A DNA stretch of 64,000 bases from Prosopocoilus inquinatus (taxonomy: Eukaryota > Arthropoda > Insecta > Coleoptera > Lucanidae), in NCBI GenBank assembly GCA_036172665.1, contig CM069872.1, positions 53,988,101-54,052,100 on the forward strand, read 5' to 3'. Of this stretch, positions 59,161 through 64,000 are shown piece after piece. Within the stretch, counting starts at the first letter, position 1. Each line of letters opens with the position of its first letter. A program made the position numbers and the translations under genes. A model generated the notes under the pieces. It worked only from the letters and a program-made list of their open reading frames with translations, searched no databases and was not told the origin of the DNA.

Positions 59161-60930
59161 TGCTTACCTCGATTTTCTTTTGTCCTTTTCTATTCGCTTT
59201 GTTTTCTTCATCTTTGTTTTGTTTTGTTTATGTTTACCTCGTTTTTCTTTTGTTTTGTTTATGTTTACATCGATTTTCTTTTGTTTTGTTTATGTTTACC
59301 TCGATTTTCTTTTGTCCTTATCTTTATTCAATTTTCTATTCGTTTCGTTTCCTTCATCTTTCTTTTGTTTTGTTTACGTTTACCTCGTTTTTCTTTTGTT
59401 TTGTTTACGTTTACCTCGATTTTCTTTTGTCCTTATCTTTATTCAATTTTCTATTCGCTTTGTTTCCTTCATCTTTGTTTTGTTTTGTTTACGTTTACCT
59501 CGTTTTTCTTTTGTTTTGTTTACGTTTACCTCGATTTTCTTTTGTCCTTATCTTTATTCAATTTTCTATTCGTTTTGTTTCCTTCAACTTTCTTTTGTTT
59601 TGTTTATGTTTACCTCAACTTTCTTTTGTCCTTGTCTTTATTCAATTTTTAATCGTTTTGTTTCTTTTAACTTTCTTTTGTTTTGTTTATGTTTACCTCG
59701 ACTTTCTTTTCTCCTTGTCTTTATTCAATTTTCAATTCTCATTATTTCCATCATCTTTCTTGTTTTCTTTTGTTTTTTTTTTGGGTCGAGTTAATTTGCG
59801 CATTAATTTTCAGTTTGCTTTTGTTTTCCATTAATCTTTTGACGTCGGGACAATTGCCGCCGGAAATGTGGATTTTCTTTTGTTTCTCGTTCGCTTACTT
59901 AATTCTGTGCGTTGCGTTGTTTCCTTCAACTTTCTTTTGTTTTTCTTTTCCGTCCAATTAATTTCCGCATTGATTTTCAATTATTTTCCGCTGTCGAATT
60001 TTCTTTTGTTTTTTGTTCATTTAATTCTGTGCCGGAAATGCCGACTTTCTTTTATTTTTTGTTCATTTAATTCTGAGCATCGCGTCGTTTCTTTCGTTTT
60101 CCTTTTGTCAAATTAATTTCTGCATTAATTTTTAGTTTGATTTTGTTTCCTGTTTTTAATTTTGGGGCAATTCGTCGCCGTGATTGTCGACTTTCTTTTG
60201 TCTTCCTTTCGCTTACTTCTGCGCATCGCGTCGTTTGTTTTATTCCTCTCTTGTTTCTTCAATCGAATCAGTCACGACTGTTTTCATTTGTTCTCTTTAG
60301 TCTTTTGTTTCGATTTTCGTAGGTAAATACGCACAATTCACCGTCGGAAAAGTCGATCGATCGTCTTTTCTTTTTCTTTTTTTCGAGGCCTTGTTACAGT
60401 TTTCTTTTGTTTCCAGTCAGTCCTCTTGATTATTTCTGTACAAAATTTGTTTTGATCTTCATTCGTTTCCTGTTCGGCGCCTCTTACATTTATCTTTTGT
60501 TTTCCGTTACTCTTTTAATTTTCGTAGTGAATTCACCGCCGGAAGTCAATCTTCTTTCGTTTTCGGTTTGACGCTTCTACGCGTTTTTTTTTTTGTTTTC
60601 TGTTAGTCTTTTTGATTATCATAAAAAAAAAAATCCCCGCGGCTAAAGTCGATCTACTTTTGTTTTCGGTTTGACGCTTCCTCGCGTTTCTTTTTTGTTT
60701 TCTGTTAGTCTTTTTGACAATCATAAAAAAAAATCCCGCGAGAAAAATCGATTTTCTTTTGTTTTCGTGTCAACACTTCTCGCAGTTCTCTTTTGTTTTC
60801 AGATTTTCGTACATACAATTCACAGCAACAAAAATCGATCTTCCTTTGTTTTCCTTTCGACACTTATTACAATTATTTTCTTTTTTTTTTCTGTTTCTGT
60901 CCTTCGATTTTCAAAACAATTAGCGCCCGC
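59160..60930. repeat. T-rich CTTTTGTTTT degenerate array
   Basis: Repeats of TTTACCTCGATTTTCTTTTG and TATCTTTATTCAATTTTCTATTCG run from 59160 to about 59770. They give way to looser units built around TTTCTTTTGTTTT with GTCGA to about 60930. Long Phe/Leu/Val-rich plus-strand frames (for example 59085-59834) are translations of this tract. Extreme strand asymmetry (T over A) marks the whole block. Confidence 0.85.
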
Positions 60931-61960
60931 CCGCCGCGCCTTTGGAAAACGTCGATATTTTTTTACTTTTAATTCATCGCCTTATTCGCGTAAATTATTC
61001 TTTATTATTCACTTATTTTTTTTCTTAATTTACTCTTTTGTTTTGTTTTTGCGTAGCGTCGTCATGGCAACAAAAAAATACGATTGAAATGTTCACGCAC
61101 TACCAGTCCCGCACTTAAAAAAAAACAAAAACAAAAAAGAATCGCTTGTTTTTTTCTTCTCTCTTTAAACTGTCATTCGTTCGACGCCGCGCGCCGCCCG
61201 CCGTCTCTTGAATGCGGACGCGCCTCAGCGATCGGAAATCGCCGACTTCTTCTCTTTTTCGCAAATTAATTCCGACGGGTAAGACGCGCTAATGTCGGGA
61301 TTAATTAAATTGCGCCCGATCGCCACTTTCCGTTATTGGGGGGCGGCATCCGATAGCTGTTCCGCGCCCGACGCCCGCCGTCGCTCCGCCGAAGCAAATT
61401 AGATTCAGCCGCCGCCGCGCCGGTGAGTTTTAGTTTTAATAACGCCCACGCGCCAGATCAAATTTCGAGCGTACGTTCATTCATTCGCATCCCTTTTTGG
61501 CAAGCGGCGGAGACAAAAAAAAATAAATTCGCTCGGGAACGGGCGGCAGATAACCGAATCAAATCGAAAGGAAAGAGAGAAAGGGGCACGGGAGAAGCAC
61601 GGAAACGCTAATCCTATTAATTCAACTGTTTTTCTAAAATTATTTCATACGAGGGTGAGTCAATCAATAAAGCTATAATACTACACAAAGGCGCTGTTAA
61701 AAATGATTCCTGACTTTACGAATTTATTTAATATTATTTTGATTTCTCTTACACCTTTTCTGTCTCTCTCGGGGATTATTGAAACTTTTTTTTAGTTGTA
61801 GGTTGTGGGTTGTGACATTAAAGAAGGAAGAATTTATGCGGCGCCATCTAGTGTATTTTATTAGGACCACGAATTTCGGCGCGAAATTCATGCGATAATC
61901 GGAATTAAAGTCGAATTTAATTTACGGTAAATATACGAAAAGTGCACTTTTTGTTGCGTT
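60931..61960. other. non-coding, GC-rich island then AT-rich, no gene
   Basis: A CpG-rich stretch at about 61180-61430 (CGCCGCGCGCC, GCCGCCGCCGCGCC) resembles a regulatory island. The rest shows nothing supportable. A small plus-strand frame at 61423-61611 has no features. Confidence 0.35.
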
Positions 61961-62135
61961 TTCGAGTTCCCGAGTAAATTCTAGCCTGAAATGATGGGTC
62001 GCACCATGGGTCTATCTTGATCGGTTCTCGAGTTGCAACTACGAAAAACAAATGAAAAAACTCGAAGACTGTCCGCGCTAGACACCTCATGCGACCCATC
62101 AATTCAGGCTAGAATTTTCTCGGGAATTCAAAAAT
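61950..62135. mobile_element. MITE-like inverted repeat, about 55-bp arms
   Basis: TCCCGAGTAAATTCTAGCCTG and ATGATGGGTCGCA on the left (about 61967-62010) are answered by TGCGACCCATCA and CAGGCTAGAATTTTCTCGGGA on the right (about 62089-62125). The spacer is about 80 bp. Confidence 0.75.
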
Positions 62136-62359
62136 GCCGTTATAAACAACGCGTTTCGTTAAAATTACGCAACTTCGATGGATTTTTCGGGAAGGAGATG
62201 TTCATTTGTTTTTCTTTTTTTTTTTTTCGTAAACGATACTTGACGCAATTTTGGCGCCAAGGTGTATTGGGGGAAGCGTCGTTGCGGATCATGTAATCAT
62301 TTGGATTAGGGCGAGAGTGGATGGGGGGGGGGGGTATCTTAGGAACATTTGTTACAATT

Positions 62360-62930
62360 TTTTCATTTTTCATTTGCCAAAGCTTGTAAAGAGGCCTGTA
62401 AACGGAGTTTTTAAAAAAATCTAAAGGAGTTTTTTTTTTATTAAAAAAATCTAGTTTTTTTATATATAAAAAAAAAATGAAAATCGCTATAACTTCTAAA
62501 TTAAAGCAAATCGAACCTACGTTGACAGAGTGTTTTCCTCATAAAATTACATCTGCTTTCGTTTGCCGAAGTTTGTAAGGAGGCCAGCGAATCACCCTGT
62601 ATAAGGGGTCTTCAAGAAATATGCTTCTTCTCAATTTAAAAAATATTTAAAATCGCTGCAACTTCTATTTTCCTCAAACAAATATAAAAATGAAAATCGC
62701 TGCAACTTCTAAACAAAGGAAAATCGGACCTACATTGATAGGATGTTTCTTTTTTTTAACAAAATTACATAAAAAAAATAAAAAACCGCTATAACTTCTA
62801 AACAAAAGCAAATTGAAGTTATGTTCATAGGACGTTTTCTTCGTAAAATTGCGTCTACTTTCATTTGGAAAAGTTTTTAAAGAAATCAGCGAATCACCCT
62901 GTATACAGGACCTTAAAAAAATTATTATTT
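62360..62930. repeat. degenerate repeat ending in AATCACCCTGTATA
   Basis: Two to three diverged units carry ATCGCTATAACTTCTAAA, then a CATAGGA..GTTTTC segment, then a TTTGCCGAAGTTTGTAAGGAGG segment. Two copies end GCGAATCACCCTGTATA (about 62584 and 62889). The ending is the reverse of the TATACAGGGTG string seen repeatedly in the window. Confidence 0.7.
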
Positions 62931-63039
62931 TTCTTGAATTTATATGTAGGTGTACATACAGGGTGTTTTTTTTTTTTTTTTATAAAAGAAAGTGCTTGAT
63001 TAACGTAGTGCGTGTTTTCGGAAGGAAATTAATTATTTT

Positions 63040-63660
63040 CTTTTCTGTTTATACAGGGTGTTCGGAAGACAGTGTCCGATCTGTTGTTAGCGAAGTGTTA
63101 TTAGTGCGTGCTTCGCATCGCACGTCCCGTCCCCTCTCCTCGGCGTGTGTTTAACAATCAGCTCGTCCGCGGAGGGTGGCACGGGAGAGAAAAAAAAAAT
63201 TGTCGAAGGCATGTCCGGACATGTGGGTAGTCCGACGTACAATTAAACGACACGGCAGCAACAGAAGCCCTTTAATGTGATAGTATATCAAAATAACATC
63301 CATCCGAGCGGGGCTCGCTCTAAAATCAATGAACGCCATGCGCGTCCTGGGCCTTGCAGGGGTGGGAGAAAGACTGCTCCATAGGCGCCAACCCGGACAG
63401 TCCACGCCTATGGTGCCAGCTGCACCTAGCAGATCCCCAGGAGTCTGTGTGTGATGTGCCCGCCGAGGATGAGGCATGGCCTGCCACGATGTAGCCCCTG
63501 AGGTGAGTCAGAGTAGATCCTGCATGTACCCAACGCGAATCAGGAAGGCCACCCCCGAAAAACAAACCACAAAAAAAATAAATGGAAAAGAAGGAAAACG
63601 TGGCTGCGTAAAAGATGAGATGAAGACCCCCCCGGATTATAATCCCAGTGACCCCTAAAC
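63040..63660. other. non-repetitive GC-rich block of unknown nature
   Basis: The block starts after TATACAGGGTGTTCGGAAGA (63050) and is GC-richer than its surroundings. It has open frames on both strands (minus 63151-63477, plus 63476-63658 ending CCCAGTGACCCC), but none shows a known domain. It could be the 5' part of a non-LTR retrotransposon, a structured RNA or an exon fragment. I cannot decide from sequence alone. Confidence 0.3.
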
Positions 63661-64000
63661 CATCTCACCTGACCTATTTTCGCAATTATCTGGAGCAGAT
63701 CATTAAGTGACAGGACCAAACATAAACAAATACATAGATTTTCGGCCGCTATCGATCTTGCTTTCGCCGCCGTTTAAAAACGCCGCCGCTTCCGGATTAG
63801 AGAATCACTTCCGCCGCCGTTTTAATACCTGTAATTATTACCGCTTCCGTTAATTGCGGTCGTTTCAAGTGCATATGCATAACGTGTTATTTCTTTTTTT
63901 GTTTTGTTTGGCCTTCCGAGCCGGAGCGCCTAATTAAAAATTAGGATTACGATTACAACACCAATATACACTCGACGGTGATCCCCTGGATTTCGTCTCA
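63661..64000. other. non-coding end of window
   Basis: A CCGCCGTTT / CGCCGCTTCCG motif repeats loosely at 63757-63850. No gene or RNA is recognised. Confidence 0.4.

Noticed and set aside
59085..59834. 249-codon Phe-rich frame resembling a membrane protein
   Set aside because: It is low-complexity T-rich tandem sequence, and all three plus frames are similarly open and hydrophobic.

Overview
This is eukaryotic, almost certainly insect, nuclear DNA. It holds small genes with short GT-AG introns, one gene with introns of about 10 kb, no obvious CpG depletion, and a very heavy load of satellites, inverted repeats and MITE-like elements. The gene set fits a non-dipteran insect, perhaps a beetle: a visgun/CD164 sialomucin, an AHSA1 co-chaperone, a ZC4H2 zinc-finger protein and an Mxd/Mad-type bHLH-Zip factor. 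The taxon is an inference from gene content only.

Layout. Positions 1-9.5 kb are non-coding, with a 510-bp higher-order repeat (585-1775), two copies of a roughly 0.9-kb element (1866-2712 and 5550-6460) and a 225-bp tandem duplication. Positions 9545-30801 carry the last three recognisable exons of a plus-strand Mxd/Mad gene, from mid-bHLH to stop. Its 9.5-kb and 11.3-kb introns are full of tandem arrays. The most striking is at 26.8-29.5 kb: about 14 tandem copies of a 163-167-bp unit that is itself a near-perfect hairpin, flanked by inverted termini. Positions 31.3-42 kb are intergenic, with a 57-60-bp minisatellite, an array of repeats carrying CACGTG boxes, nested MITEs and a 1.3-kb palindrome with about 600-bp arms.

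Positions 42.6-43.8 kb (minus) hold a complete five-exon gene for a 221-residue protein that I do not recognise, with an NRF1/EWG-type promoter palindrome. Positions 44-51 kb are again repeats and low-complexity DNA. Positions 51.1-55.3 kb form a compact cluster: visgun/CD164 (minus) and ZC4H2 (plus) are divergent across a 485-bp gap, and ZC4H2 and AHSA1 (minus) converge tail-to-tail with poly(A) signals 31 bp apart. AHSA1, an HSP90 activator, has a perfect heat-shock element about 150 bp upstream of its start. Positions 55.5-64 kb carry T-rich arrays, MITEs and a possible LINE-like or unknown block, with no confident gene.

Gene models were built by hand from splice signals, reading-phase continuity and recalled family sequences. 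No alignment or search was run. Repeat boundaries are approximate.
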